DNA from: Cryomorphaceae bacterium
Lineage (GTDB): Bacteria; Bacteroidota; Bacteroidia; Flavobacteriales; Schleiferiaceae
Assembly (NCBI GenBank): GCA_017858515.1
Contig: JAFMBM010000011.1
Span: forward strand, 1 to 63,991
Length of the DNA: 63,991 nt
Direction: 5' to 3'
In this document: piece after piece, positions 44,397 to 52,335 of the stretch
Layout: each line of letters begins with the position of its first letter
Numbering within the stretch: position 1 is the first letter of the stretch
Translations under genes and position numbers: made by a program
Notes under the pieces: generated by a model
Told to the model about the DNA's origin: nothing
The model's input: the letters and a program-made list of their open reading frames with translations, nothing else
Databases searched by the model: none

Positions 44397-44881
44397 TGTC
44401 GAAGTTTAAACGAAAAGGCAAAGGAGGTACGCCTGCAATATCTACAGCCTCCCTTCCGGATATCGTATTTATGCTGCTATTTTTCTTCATGGTAACCACC
44501 ACCATGAGAGAGGTAGATTTGAAAGTAAAAAATACGAAGCCCAATGCTACTGAAATTCAGAAATTGGAAAGAAAATCTCTTGTATCATACATCTATGTTG
44601 GTGCTCCCAAGGATCGACTAGCTACTCAGTTTGGCACAGAGCCTAGAATTCAATTGAACGATGCTTTCGCTAAACTCACGGACATTAGTCAGTGGGTAGA
44701 AACTGAAAGAGAAGCAAGAAATGAAGCAGAAAGACCACTCTTGACTATTTCAATCAAAGCCGATAAAAAAGTTAAGATGGGACTAATAAGCGATTTAAAA
44801 CAAGAGCTTCGAAAAGCACAAGCTCTTAAGATTAATTATTCTGCAACTCCAGGAGAAATTTTTGGAGGGAAAAAGAAGTAG
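44396..44881 (+). CDS. ExbD/TolR-family protein, second copy
   Basis: 161 residues with the same layout as the previous protein: Lys/Arg-rich N-terminus, helix STASLPDIVFMLLFFFMVTT containing the conserved Asp, and a periplasmic domain ending in a Lys/Gly tail. Paired unequal ExbD genes are common in Bacteroidota. A strong terminator follows 22 bases later. Confidence 0.93.
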   Translation: MSKFKRKGKGGTPAISTASLPDIVFMLLFFFMVTTTMREVDLKVKNTKPNATEIQKLERKSLVSYIYVGAPKDRLATQFGTEPRIQLNDAFAKLTDISQWVETEREARNEAERPLLTISIKADKKVKMGLISDLKQELRKAQALKINYSATPGEIFGGKKK

Positions 44882-44902
44882 TTAAGTACATTTTCTAACA
44901 AG

Positions 44903-44934
44903 AGCCGACTGAAATATTCAGTCGGCTTTTTTGT
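44903..44934 (+). terminator. Rho-independent terminator of the Exb operon
   Basis: An 11-base-pair perfect stem (AGCCGACTGAA with TTCAGTCGGCT) with a three-base loop, then a run of T. It is the clearest terminator in the window. Confidence 0.93.
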
Positions 44935-45047
44935 TTGTGTTCTTTTTTAATAGCTAGTCTCAATACAGAACATTAAATTTCTCAATTCAACCCAGTTGAA
45001 GTCAATAATTTTCTTAACTTAGGTAAGATTCCCATAAATCCGAAATC

Positions 45048-45506
45048 ATGAATGCCACCCATATCCACCTTCTTTTTAATCACGTTCCTGTTCTAGGTTC
45101 CATTTTTGCACTAATCATTTTAGCCTTTGGTCTTTTTGGAGCCAATCGCGTTTTAAGACGTACTAGCTATTATATTTTTATAATTGTTGCTCTCTTTACC
45201 TTACCCGTTTACTGCTCTGGTGAGGGTGCTGAAGAGGTGGTAGAAGACATAGCTGGTGTCTCGCATGCCTATATCGAAGAGCATGAAGATTTGGCGAATA
45301 TTTCACTCTATCTCATGTTGATTACGGGTGGGCTTAGTGTTGTAGCACTAATTGCTGGAGCAAAAAGTCAACAAAAGGGAAAGCTATACGCTAAAATTAT
45401 ATTGGTAGTTGGACTAATTAGCTTTACTACCATTGCTATTACAGCAGGACATGGAGGAAAAATTCGCCACAGTGAAATAAGAGATCAAGCCGAACACGCT
45501 TACTAA
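45048..45506 (+). CDS. Membrane protein of unknown function, His-rich
   Basis: 152 residues with four hydrophobic helices (about 14-30, 41-57, 83-102, 113-132). His residues lie near the helix ends: HIHLLFNHVPVLG at the start, HAYIEEHED in the middle and HGGKIRHSE at the end, the kind of layout seen in DUF2231-like or heme-binding membrane proteins; the family is not certain. A possible promoter upstream has TTG at 44995 and TAACTTAG at 45015. It converges with the CPBP protease gene, 23 bases apart. Confidence 0.75.
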   Translation: MNATHIHLLFNHVPVLGSIFALIILAFGLFGANRVLRRTSYYIFIIVALFTLPVYCSGEGAEEVVEDIAGVSHAYIEEHEDLANISLYLMLITGGLSVVALIAGAKSQQKGKLYAKIILVVGLISFTTIAITAGHGGKIRHSEIRDQAEHAY

Positions 45507-45529
45507 ACTTCCGACTGATGCGATGGAAC

Positions 45530-46438
45530 TTAGAAATTACTTTCGAGCCCTCTAAGTCTTCGGAAATAGAGCGTAGTAGCAAATATGAATAATCCTATTG
45601 CTAGTGCATACTGCCAAAGTGGAGTTATGCTGTTAACATTTAAAGCGTCTTCTATTGGCATTTCACTACCCCTTACTTGAATGAGAACAAATAAATTATT
45701 AGTAAAGTGAGCGAGAATGGGGAACCATAAACTTTGAGAAGTCTGTTTTATCCATCCCAAAAGCCATCCAAAACAAACCAAACCTATGAAGTTTAGCCCT
45801 TGCCAGTGGGTAAGGCCGAAAAGCAGCGCTGTAATGAAAATTGAAGTCTGCACATTCAGAGAGCGCTTAAACTCTTCCTGTAAAACACCTCTAAACAAGA
45901 ATTCTTCTGCCAAGGCTGGAACAAAAGCAATGATTATGACGGTGAAGACATCTTCCAAAATACTTTCGGAAGTCAAGAAAACGGCCATCTGCGCTGCAGA
46001 ATCCTGGCTCTGATGAATTAAATAATCATACCAATTGGAAGGAAGTAGCGCATCAAAAGCCAATAGATTCAAACGGACAATTCCTTCTACCATCCAACCG
46101 AAAGCAAGAATTCCAAGCATAACCGCCAAGGCCAATCTAAGGTCTACTGATGTTCTATTTCCAATAGCAAATAGGTTTGAGCTTTTTGTCATAGAAACAA
46201 AAACGGCCGGTCCCACAACGAACATACCCGTTATGAGAAAAAATTGAAGCATTCGAAATACATTCCGAATATTCACTCCTCCAGAAGAAAGAGCATTTTC
46301 AATGCTCAATTCTGCTGGAGATACTCCATAGATAATATGAACCAATCCAAAAGCGACTAACTCTAGCAGAAGGCCAAACCCGAGCATAAAAAAAAGAAGT
46401 GATATCAACCGAAAAACAAGTGATTTATCCTCTAGCAT
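45530..46438 (-). CDS. CPBP-family intramembrane metalloprotease
   Basis: 302 residues from the ATG at 46438 (a TTG at 46453 is less likely). About eight membrane helices; the Abi/CPBP motifs are visible as EEFLFRGVLQEEF (EExxxR), FGLTHWQG and ILAHFTNNL (metal His). Bacterial members relate to Rce1-type proteases; targets are unknown. It is divergent from dusB with 46 bases between starts. Confidence 0.9.
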   Translation of the reverse strand: MLEDKSLVFRLISLLFFMLGFGLLLELVAFGLVHIIYGVSPAELSIENALSSGGVNIRNVFRMLQFFLITGMFVVGPAVFVSMTKSSNLFAIGNRTSVDLRLALAVMLGILAFGWMVEGIVRLNLLAFDALLPSNWYDYLIHQSQDSAAQMAVFLTSESILEDVFTVIIIAFVPALAEEFLFRGVLQEEFKRSLNVQTSIFITALLFGLTHWQGLNFIGLVCFGWLLGWIKQTSQSLWFPILAHFTNNLFVLIQVRGSEMPIEDALNVNSITPLWQYALAIGLFIFATTLYFRRLRGLESNF

Positions 46439-46468
46439 TCCTTGTGTACTCAAAGCCTTCTATTAATG

Positions 46469-46476
46469 TAATTTTG
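46469..46476 (+). promoter_or_regulatory. Candidate minus-7 element for dusB
   Basis: TAATTTTG ends only eight bases before the dusB ATG at 46485, so the mRNA would have almost no leader. Confidence 0.45.
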
Positions 46477-46484
46477 TGCAATAT

Positions 46485-47471
46485 ATGGTCAAGATTGACA
46501 AAATAGAACTTCCAGACTTCCCGTTGCTATTGGCACCGATGGAAGATGTAAGTGATCCTCCGTTTAGAAGGCTTTGTAAGGAGAATGGTGCCGATTTAAT
46601 GTACACCGAGTTCATATCATCTGAAGGACTGATTCGGGATGCGGCTAAAAGTTTGAAAAAGCTAGATATTTTCGAATATGAACGCCCCATCGGCATTCAA
46701 ATTTTCGGAAATGAACTAGATAGTATGGAAAAAGCGGCCGAAATTGTTACCGCTTCAAGGCCTGATATTCTCGATATTAATTATGGATGCCCTGTACATA
46801 AAGTTGCTTGTAAGGGAGCTGGTGCTGGTATTCTTCAAGATATTCCAAAAATGGTTCGGCTCACCGAGGCCATTGTTAAATCGACACACTTACCGGTTAC
46901 TGTTAAAACGAGGCTAGGATGGAGCGAAAGCACCAAATACATTGTAGAAGTAGCGGAGCGTCTTCAGGATGTGGGCATAAAGGCCATTAGCATTCATGGA
47001 AGAACAAGGCAACAAATGTATAAAGGAGAGGCTGATTGGACTCTAATTGGAGAAGTTAAGAACAACCCTAGAATGAATATTCCAGTATTTGGAAATGGGG
47101 ATATTGATAGCCCTGAAAAAGCAGTGGCCATGAAAAACCGGTATGGAGTTGATGGAGTAATGATAGGGCGAGCCACCATTGGATATCCCTGGTTCTTTAG
47201 AGAAGTGAAACACTTTATTCAAACAGGTGAGCATTGTTCTCCTCCGACTTTAGAGGAAAGGATAGAAGTGGCACGAAGACATCTGCAATTATCTGTAGAA
47301 TGGAAGGGTGAAAGAACAGGCGTTGTTGAAACCCGAAGGCACTATGCGAATTACTTTAAGGGTTTGGCTGATTTTAAAGAGTTTAGAACTCAACTAGTGA
47401 CTACAGATAGTTCAGAAGGCGTTTATGCCATCCTAGATGCCATTGGAGATCAATTCTTAACAGTAGTCTGA
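46485..47471 (+). CDS. dusB: tRNA-dihydrouridine synthase
   Basis: 328 residues from the ATG at 46485 (GTG at 46476 also in frame). The FMN-binding TIM-barrel start LLLAPMEDVSDPPFRRLC, NYGCPVHKVACKGAGAG with the catalytic Cys, and DGVMIGRATIGYPWFF are DusB signatures. It reduces uridines in the tRNA D loop. Its last 22 bases overlap the convergent permease gene. Confidence 0.94.
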   Translation: MVKIDKIELPDFPLLLAPMEDVSDPPFRRLCKENGADLMYTEFISSEGLIRDAAKSLKKLDIFEYERPIGIQIFGNELDSMEKAAEIVTASRPDILDINYGCPVHKVACKGAGAGILQDIPKMVRLTEAIVKSTHLPVTVKTRLGWSESTKYIVEVAERLQDVGIKAISIHGRTRQQMYKGEADWTLIGEVKNNPRMNIPVFGNGDIDSPEKAVAMKNRYGVDGVMIGRATIGYPWFFREVKHFIQTGEHCSPPTLEERIEVARRHLQLSVEWKGERTGVVETRRHYANYFKGLADFKEFRTQLVTTDSSEGVYAILDAIGDQFLTVV

Positions 47472-48664
47472 GAAAAATCTGGTACTCCTCTACTACCCCA
47501 CCAGCTTGAAGCACCACCGAGACCAAGCAGTGTAAACAACACGAGAAATATATCTGAGTAAGCTAATCGAACTGGATAAGATTCCACTGCGTAGCCCTGT
47601 CCCAGTTGAACAAAACCATAACTCGATTGCAACCAAACCAGTAGAATTCCACCTAAAATTCCAATTAAGCCCCCGATGGTTGTGAGCTGTAAGCCGCGAA
47701 TAAGAAATATTCTTTGAAGGGACTTTCTACTCAACCCTAATGACCATAGTGTGAATAAATTTTGCCTCTTCTCGACCATACTAATTGCCAGCGCTCCTAG
47801 TATCGTAAAGCAGGCAATTCCCAGTGTCAAAGCCAAAATCAGGTAGGTCATTAAACCTTCACTTTTCAAGACTTTAAAAACACTTAATTGCTGTTCATCT
47901 CGGTCCAAAATCTTAAATGAACCCCCGAGCAGCTTTTGAAGTTCTGCCTCAACTTTGGAAGGTTTCGCATCGGTTTCTAGTGCAATTTCAATAGCAGAAA
48001 GATTATTGGGCTGGCTATTTAAATCCTGTGCAAAATCAAGCGGAACAAATGCAAAGGCATTATCAAACTCAGGTTGAATAGAAAAAACGGCCTTAGGTGA
48101 AATATGCTTCGTTTTATAAGCACTCGACCAATTACTTGCGCTGGGAATTCCTTTAGAAGGCACAAATAATTGAACCGCCTGAGGCTGTTCAGAAAAATAA
48201 ACCTCCAATTTGTAAGCAAGTCCAATTCCAAGAAGCATCTGTTCTCGGGTAGGGTCGAAATTACCGATACGAATTCCCTCTTGAATGCGATTTACACTAA
48301 GGAAATCTTCATCAACACCTCTAAGGCGAGCTACCACCTCCTTTTCACCGTAACGAAAAAACGCCTTTTCTTCCAGAACAAAAGAAGCTGATTTGATACC
48401 TGACACAGCTAGAACTTCTTGTTTTGAAATTTGGTTGTCTGGGAAAAACTTGCCATCGATAGGCATTACCTTTAGGTCGGAGTCGAATTGAGTGTAAAAT
48501 GATCGAATCAGATCTTCAAGTCCATTAAATGCCGATAGAACCGTAAGCAAGGCCATGGAGCCTACGGCCACTCCTGCTATAGAAATTCGTTGAATATTAT
48601 GAACTTGGCCCTTTAATCTTTTGGCCCTCAGATATCTTTGCGCAATAAATGCAACTGCGTTCAC
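47450..48664 (-). CDS. FtsX-like ABC transporter permease, LolC/LolE type
   Basis: 404 residues: one N-terminal membrane helix (ISIAGVAVGSMALLTVLS, about 27-44), a periplasmic domain of about 220 residues, and three C-terminal helices (LGIACFTILGALAIS, GLIGILGGILLVWL, LLGLGGASSWW). This is the LolC/E/MacB layout; LolC/E extracts lipoproteins from the inner membrane. No ATPase gene is beside it. The start is GTG in a GTGA overlap with rbfA; no ATG is near. Confidence 0.88.
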   Translation of the reverse strand: MNAVAFIAQRYLRAKRLKGQVHNIQRISIAGVAVGSMALLTVLSAFNGLEDLIRSFYTQFDSDLKVMPIDGKFFPDNQISKQEVLAVSGIKSASFVLEEKAFFRYGEKEVVARLRGVDEDFLSVNRIQEGIRIGNFDPTREQMLLGIGLAYKLEVYFSEQPQAVQLFVPSKGIPSASNWSSAYKTKHISPKAVFSIQPEFDNAFAFVPLDFAQDLNSQPNNLSAIEIALETDAKPSKVEAELQKLLGGSFKILDRDEQQLSVFKVLKSEGLMTYLILALTLGIACFTILGALAISMVEKRQNLFTLWSLGLSRKSLQRIFLIRGLQLTTIGGLIGILGGILLVWLQSSYGFVQLGQGYAVESYPVRLAYSDIFLVLFTLLGLGGASSWWGSRGVPDFSQTTVKN

Positions 48665-49020
48665 AAAATAGGATTTTCACCTTCACCTCGCAAAAGGCGA
48701 TCTATATTCTCTTCGTAGTCTAAAGAATCGTCAAGGAAATAACTCAAATCTGGCATTTTCCGAAGCTGATGGCGCGTTCTAGAAGCCAGTTCATTTTTTA
48801 TTTCAAAGGCATGTTTGTGCAATATTTCCATAGCTAATTCTTTTTCTTTTAAAGGAAAAAGACTAACATAAACACGTGCAACCGAGAGGTCTGGGCTCAC
48901 CCGAACTCTGGTAACTGAGAGTAAAGTACCCTTGAAATACTTCTTTGCAAAACCAATAAAAATCTGTGCTAAATCTTGCTCCAGCAAACTAGACACTCTT
49001 TTGAGGCGTTCGGATTCCAT
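48661..49020 (-). CDS. rbfA: Ribosome-binding factor A
   Basis: 119 residues from the ATG at 49020. ERLKRVSSLLEQDLAQIF at the start and VTRVRVSPDLSVARVYVS form the KH-like fold of RbfA, and ELASRTRHQLRKMPDLSYFLDDSLDYE is the typical end. It matures the 30S subunit. Coupled to the following permease by a four-base overlap. Confidence 0.94.
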   Translation of the reverse strand: MESERLKRVSSLLEQDLAQIFIGFAKKYFKGTLLSVTRVRVSPDLSVARVYVSLFPLKEKELAMEILHKHAFEIKNELASRTRHQLRKMPDLSYFLDDSLDYEENIDRLLRGEGENPIL

Positions 49021-49026
49021 AGAATA

Positions 49027-49034
49027 CAAAGGTA
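49027..49034 (-). promoter_or_regulatory. Candidate minus-7 element for rbfA
   Basis: TACCTTTG on the minus strand, ending six bases before the rbfA ATG; transcription would start at or next to the start codon. Confidence 0.5.
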
Positions 49035-49052
49035 ATCAATCCCCCACCCTCG

Positions 49053-49060
49053 TATCTTTG
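49053..49060 (+). promoter_or_regulatory. Candidate minus-7 element for the ABC exporter gene
   Basis: TATCTTTG ends four bases before the GTG at 49065, which suggests a leaderless message, or a start further downstream. It is divergent from the rbfA element 18 bases away. Confidence 0.45.
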
Positions 49061-49064
49061 CAAT

Positions 49065-50882
49065 GTGAATCCATTTTGGCGAATAAGAGAATTTCTCAAG
49101 CCCTACACCAGCAATCTCGTCTTAAACGTTGTTTTCAACCTCTTTGGCGTGCTTTTTTCGTTATTTTCTATTGGTTTAATCGTTCCTGCTTTAGAAATAA
49201 TTCTAGGGAAAGATCCTTCCGCTATGATAGATCATAGCGCCAACGGCATAGTAGACTCTTTAAAAAATAGCTTCTACGAAACCATGGGCAGCTTTACCAT
49301 AGAGTACGGACAATCTGGAGCTCTGGTTTTTGTTTCTGCTTGGGTTATTATCGCCTTCTTTCTTAAAAACTTCTCAAAATACTTTGCCCTTTATTTTGTT
49401 GCACCACTTCGAAATGGCGTAGTTCGTGATATCCGCGTGGCCATGCACGACAAAATTCTAGCCCTCCCGATTGCTTATTTCTCTGAAAAGAGGAAGGGTG
49501 ATATTGTTTCACGAATGACTGGTGATCTAAAAGAAATTGAGTGGTCTGTTACTATGGTGATCGAAGTGATTTTTCGTGAGCCCATTATGATTATTGGTTC
49601 TTTGGCCATTCTCTTTTATATGAGCACGCCGCTTACCTTGTTCGTGCTAATTCTTCTTCCTGTCGTAAGCTTTGTAGTAACTGCCATTGGAAAGAGTTTG
49701 AAGAAATCTTCTGGCCTTGCTCAAGAACGTATGGGTCAGGTATTATCCAGCGCAGAAGAGACTCTTGGCGGATTAAAAATCTTAAAAGCCTTTAACGCTG
49801 AAATCGTTAAATCGCGCAAATTCAAGGAAGAAAATGACTCTCATTTTAAGTTGATGAACCGCGTTTTAAGAAGAAATGACTTGGCTTCTCCCGTTTCAGA
49901 AACCTTAGGAACTTGGGTTATGGCTTTGGTTATATGGTTCGGTGGCAATCAGGTTTTGAGATCGGATAGCTTTGGAGTTGAGCAGTTTATTGGGTACATC
50001 ATCTTCTTCTATCAAATGATTGGCCCCGCAAAAGCTCTTTCAAAGGCAAGTTATCATTTGCAGAGGGGCAAAGCATCTGCCCAGCGCATTTTTGAAATTA
50101 TAGATGAGCCTAATCCAATTGGAGATAATTCCAATCCTATCTCAATAGCTGAATTTAAAGAATCTGTTCAATTCAACAATGTTTCTTTCGCCTATGGAGA
50201 GAAGGAAATATTAAAAGGGCTCAATTTCGAATTAAAAAGAGGCGAAACCCTAGCATTGGTAGGACAAAGTGGAAGTGGTAAGACCACCATTGCCAATCTG
50301 TTACCTCGATTCTATGATTTAGAAAAAGGAAGTATTCAGGTGGATGGTCACAATATAAAAGATCTCAAGCTACGCGACTTAAGATCCTTAATGGGTATCG
50401 TAAGCCAAGAATCTATCTTATTTCATGGAACGGTATGTGAAAACATTGCTTTGGGGAAACCCTCTTCCAGCCTAGAAGAAATTATTGAAGCTGCTAAAGT
50501 TGCCAACGCACATGACTTTATCCTAGGATTAGAAAAGGGTTATGAGACCAATATTGGTGATGCAGGAGGAAAACTCAGTGGGGGTCAAAGACAACGATTG
50601 GCTATTGCCAGAGCCGTACTAGCTAACCCACCCATTCTTATTCTTGACGAGGCTACTTCCGCCCTTGATACTGAATCGGAACAACTTGTTCAGCAAGCTT
50701 TGACCAATTTGATGAAAAACAGAACTTCCTTGGTTATTGCGCATCGACTAACAACCATTCAGCACGCCGACCAAATATTAGTGATGGAAAATGGGCATAT
50801 TGTAGAGAGAGGTTCTCACAATGCTCTGCTTGAAGCAGATGGCGTCTATGCCAAACTTTGTCAAATGCAAAGCTTTACTTGA
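49065..50882 (+). CDS. ABC exporter, permease-ATPase fusion (MsbA-like)
   Basis: 605 residues. Six membrane helices fill residues 15-330, and the ATPase domain follows with Walker A GQSGSGKTT (about 399-407), signature LSGGQRQR and Walker B ILILDEATSALD. This layout covers lipid flippases such as MsbA and drug exporters; lipid A export is plausible but not proven. The start is GTG (an ATG two bases earlier stops immediately). The epimerase gene starts on the last base of its TGA stop. Confidence 0.92.
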   Translation: MNPFWRIREFLKPYTSNLVLNVVFNLFGVLFSLFSIGLIVPALEIILGKDPSAMIDHSANGIVDSLKNSFYETMGSFTIEYGQSGALVFVSAWVIIAFFLKNFSKYFALYFVAPLRNGVVRDIRVAMHDKILALPIAYFSEKRKGDIVSRMTGDLKEIEWSVTMVIEVIFREPIMIIGSLAILFYMSTPLTLFVLILLPVVSFVVTAIGKSLKKSSGLAQERMGQVLSSAEETLGGLKILKAFNAEIVKSRKFKEENDSHFKLMNRVLRRNDLASPVSETLGTWVMALVIWFGGNQVLRSDSFGVEQFIGYIIFFYQMIGPAKALSKASYHLQRGKASAQRIFEIIDEPNPIGDNSNPISIAEFKESVQFNNVSFAYGEKEILKGLNFELKRGETLALVGQSGSGKTTIANLLPRFYDLEKGSIQVDGHNIKDLKLRDLRSLMGIVSQESILFHGTVCENIALGKPSSSLEEIIEAAKVANAHDFILGLEKGYETNIGDAGGKLSGGQRQRLAIARAVLANPPILILDEATSALDTESEQLVQQALTNLMKNRTSLVIAHRLTTIQHADQILVMENGHIVERGSHNALLEADGVYAKLCQMQSFT

Positions 50883-51283
50883 TGGAAAAAATAGAACATT
50901 TGGGAATTGCCGTAAACAATTTAGATGAAGCTATTCCACTGTATGAAATTTTACTAAATACTAGCTGTTACAAGTTAGAAGAAGTAGAAAGAGAGGGAGT
51001 TAAAACGGCCTTCTTTCAAAACGGACCGAATAAAATAGAACTTCTCGAAGCAACGCATCCAGACTCTCCCATTGCCAAGTTTATAGCCAAAAAAGGAGAA
51101 GGGATTCACCATATAGCCTTTGCTGTTTCCGATATCAAAGCGGAAATGAAAAGGCTCAAAGAGGCCGGATTTAACCTATTGAGTGACGAACCCAAGCTAG
51201 GCGCAGACAATAAATGGGTGGCCTTTTTACATCCCAAAAGCACCAAAGGTGTTTTACTTGAATTATGCCAAGAAAGAGACTAG
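50882..51283 (+). CDS. mce: Methylmalonyl-CoA epimerase
   Basis: 133 residues of the glyoxalase/VOC fold. HLGIAVNNLDEAIPLYE at the start supplies the first metal His, GIHHIAFAVSDI the second and VLLELCQ the Glu. It interconverts the epimers of methylmalonyl-CoA in propionate metabolism. The start is the ATG overlapping the exporter stop (TGATG type); the last four bases overlap the convergent pdxA. The mutase genes are not in the window. Confidence 0.9.
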   Translation: MEKIEHLGIAVNNLDEAIPLYEILLNTSCYKLEEVEREGVKTAFFQNGPNKIELLEATHPDSPIAKFIAKKGEGIHHIAFAVSDIKAEMKRLKEAGFNLLSDEPKLGADNKWVAFLHPKSTKGVLLELCQERD

Positions 51284-52335
51284 TAGTCTCGACTTCCTCT
51301 CTTTGCAAGTGTTAGTGGATTAGAGGTGTCCTCTAAATACTCACTGCGTTTCTTGAAGGCATCGCATGCCAAATAAAAGGCTTCTATCAAGGAGCTTTCA
51401 TTTGCTTCATTTTTTCCAGCTATATCGAAGGCCGTTCCATGATCTGGAGAGGTTCGTATGTATTTCATTCCAGAAGTGAAATTTACCCCTCTGTGAAAAT
51501 CCAAAGCTTTAAACGGAATTAGACCTTGATCATGATACATGGCCACCACTCCATCGAATTGATTTTGAAGCGATGAACCAAAAAACCCATCAGGTGAATA
51601 AGGACCAAAAGCCAAAATGCCTTGAGCGAATGCCCTTTCCGTCGCCGGTTGGATAATCTCTATTTCTTCTGTCCCTAATATTCCTGAGTCGCCATTATGT
51701 GGATTTAATCCTAAAACAGCTATACGAGGTCTTTCTAGACCAAAATCTTGCTTCAAAGCTTTATTTAAAGATTGGATTCGCTTCATAATCACTTCCACAG
51801 AAAGACTAGAAGCTACCTCCTTCAAAGGAATATGTCCGGTAACCAAAGCGACTTTAAGACTTTCCGAACAAAGAATCATAAGGGATTCATCTGATTTAAA
51901 CCGATCAGACAAATATCCAGTATAACCTGTAAAATTGGGGATGTTCTGAGCCACAAGTGATTTGTCGAGTGGAAGGGTAACCAGCACATCAATTTGTCCA
52001 TTCTCCAAAGCTTCACAAGCAGCATCTAAGGATTTAATGGCATATTGCGCTACTTCAGGACTGGGTTTTCCTGGTTCGATTCGAACATCGTCTTGCCATG
52101 TTTGAAAGACATTCAGTGCATTCTGCCGAAGTTCCCCCAAATTTCGAGTAGAAAAAGGTGTTAACTCTTGCATATTAAGAACTTTTCTGTAGAACGAAAC
52201 AATACGTGAAGACCCAAAGAGTACAGGCGTAAAATGTTCGAAAATACGGTCATCGGCAAGCGCTTTTAGCAGCACTTCTAGGCCAATTCCATTTGCATCT
52301 CCTAGGGTAATCCCAACTTTAATTTTATCGTTCAT
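51280..52335 (-). CDS. pdxA: 4-hydroxythreonine-4-phosphate dehydrogenase
   Basis: 351 residues. GITLGDANGIGLEV at the start, TGHIPLKEVASSL with a metal His, LNPHNGDSGILGTEE and MYHDQGLIPFKAL are PdxA signatures. It oxidises 4-phosphohydroxythreonine, feeding PdxJ (also in this window) to make pyridoxine phosphate. It begins in a four-base ATGA overlap with the aminopeptidase stop. Confidence 0.95.
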   Translation of the reverse strand: MNDKIKVGITLGDANGIGLEVLLKALADDRIFEHFTPVLFGSSRIVSFYRKVLNMQELTPFSTRNLGELRQNALNVFQTWQDDVRIEPGKPSPEVAQYAIKSLDAACEALENGQIDVLVTLPLDKSLVAQNIPNFTGYTGYLSDRFKSDESLMILCSESLKVALVTGHIPLKEVASSLSVEVIMKRIQSLNKALKQDFGLERPRIAVLGLNPHNGDSGILGTEEIEIIQPATERAFAQGILAFGPYSPDGFFGSSLQNQFDGVVAMYHDQGLIPFKALDFHRGVNFTSGMKYIRTSPDHGTAFDIAGKNEANESSLIEAFYLACDAFKKRSEYLEDTSNPLTLAKRGSRDY

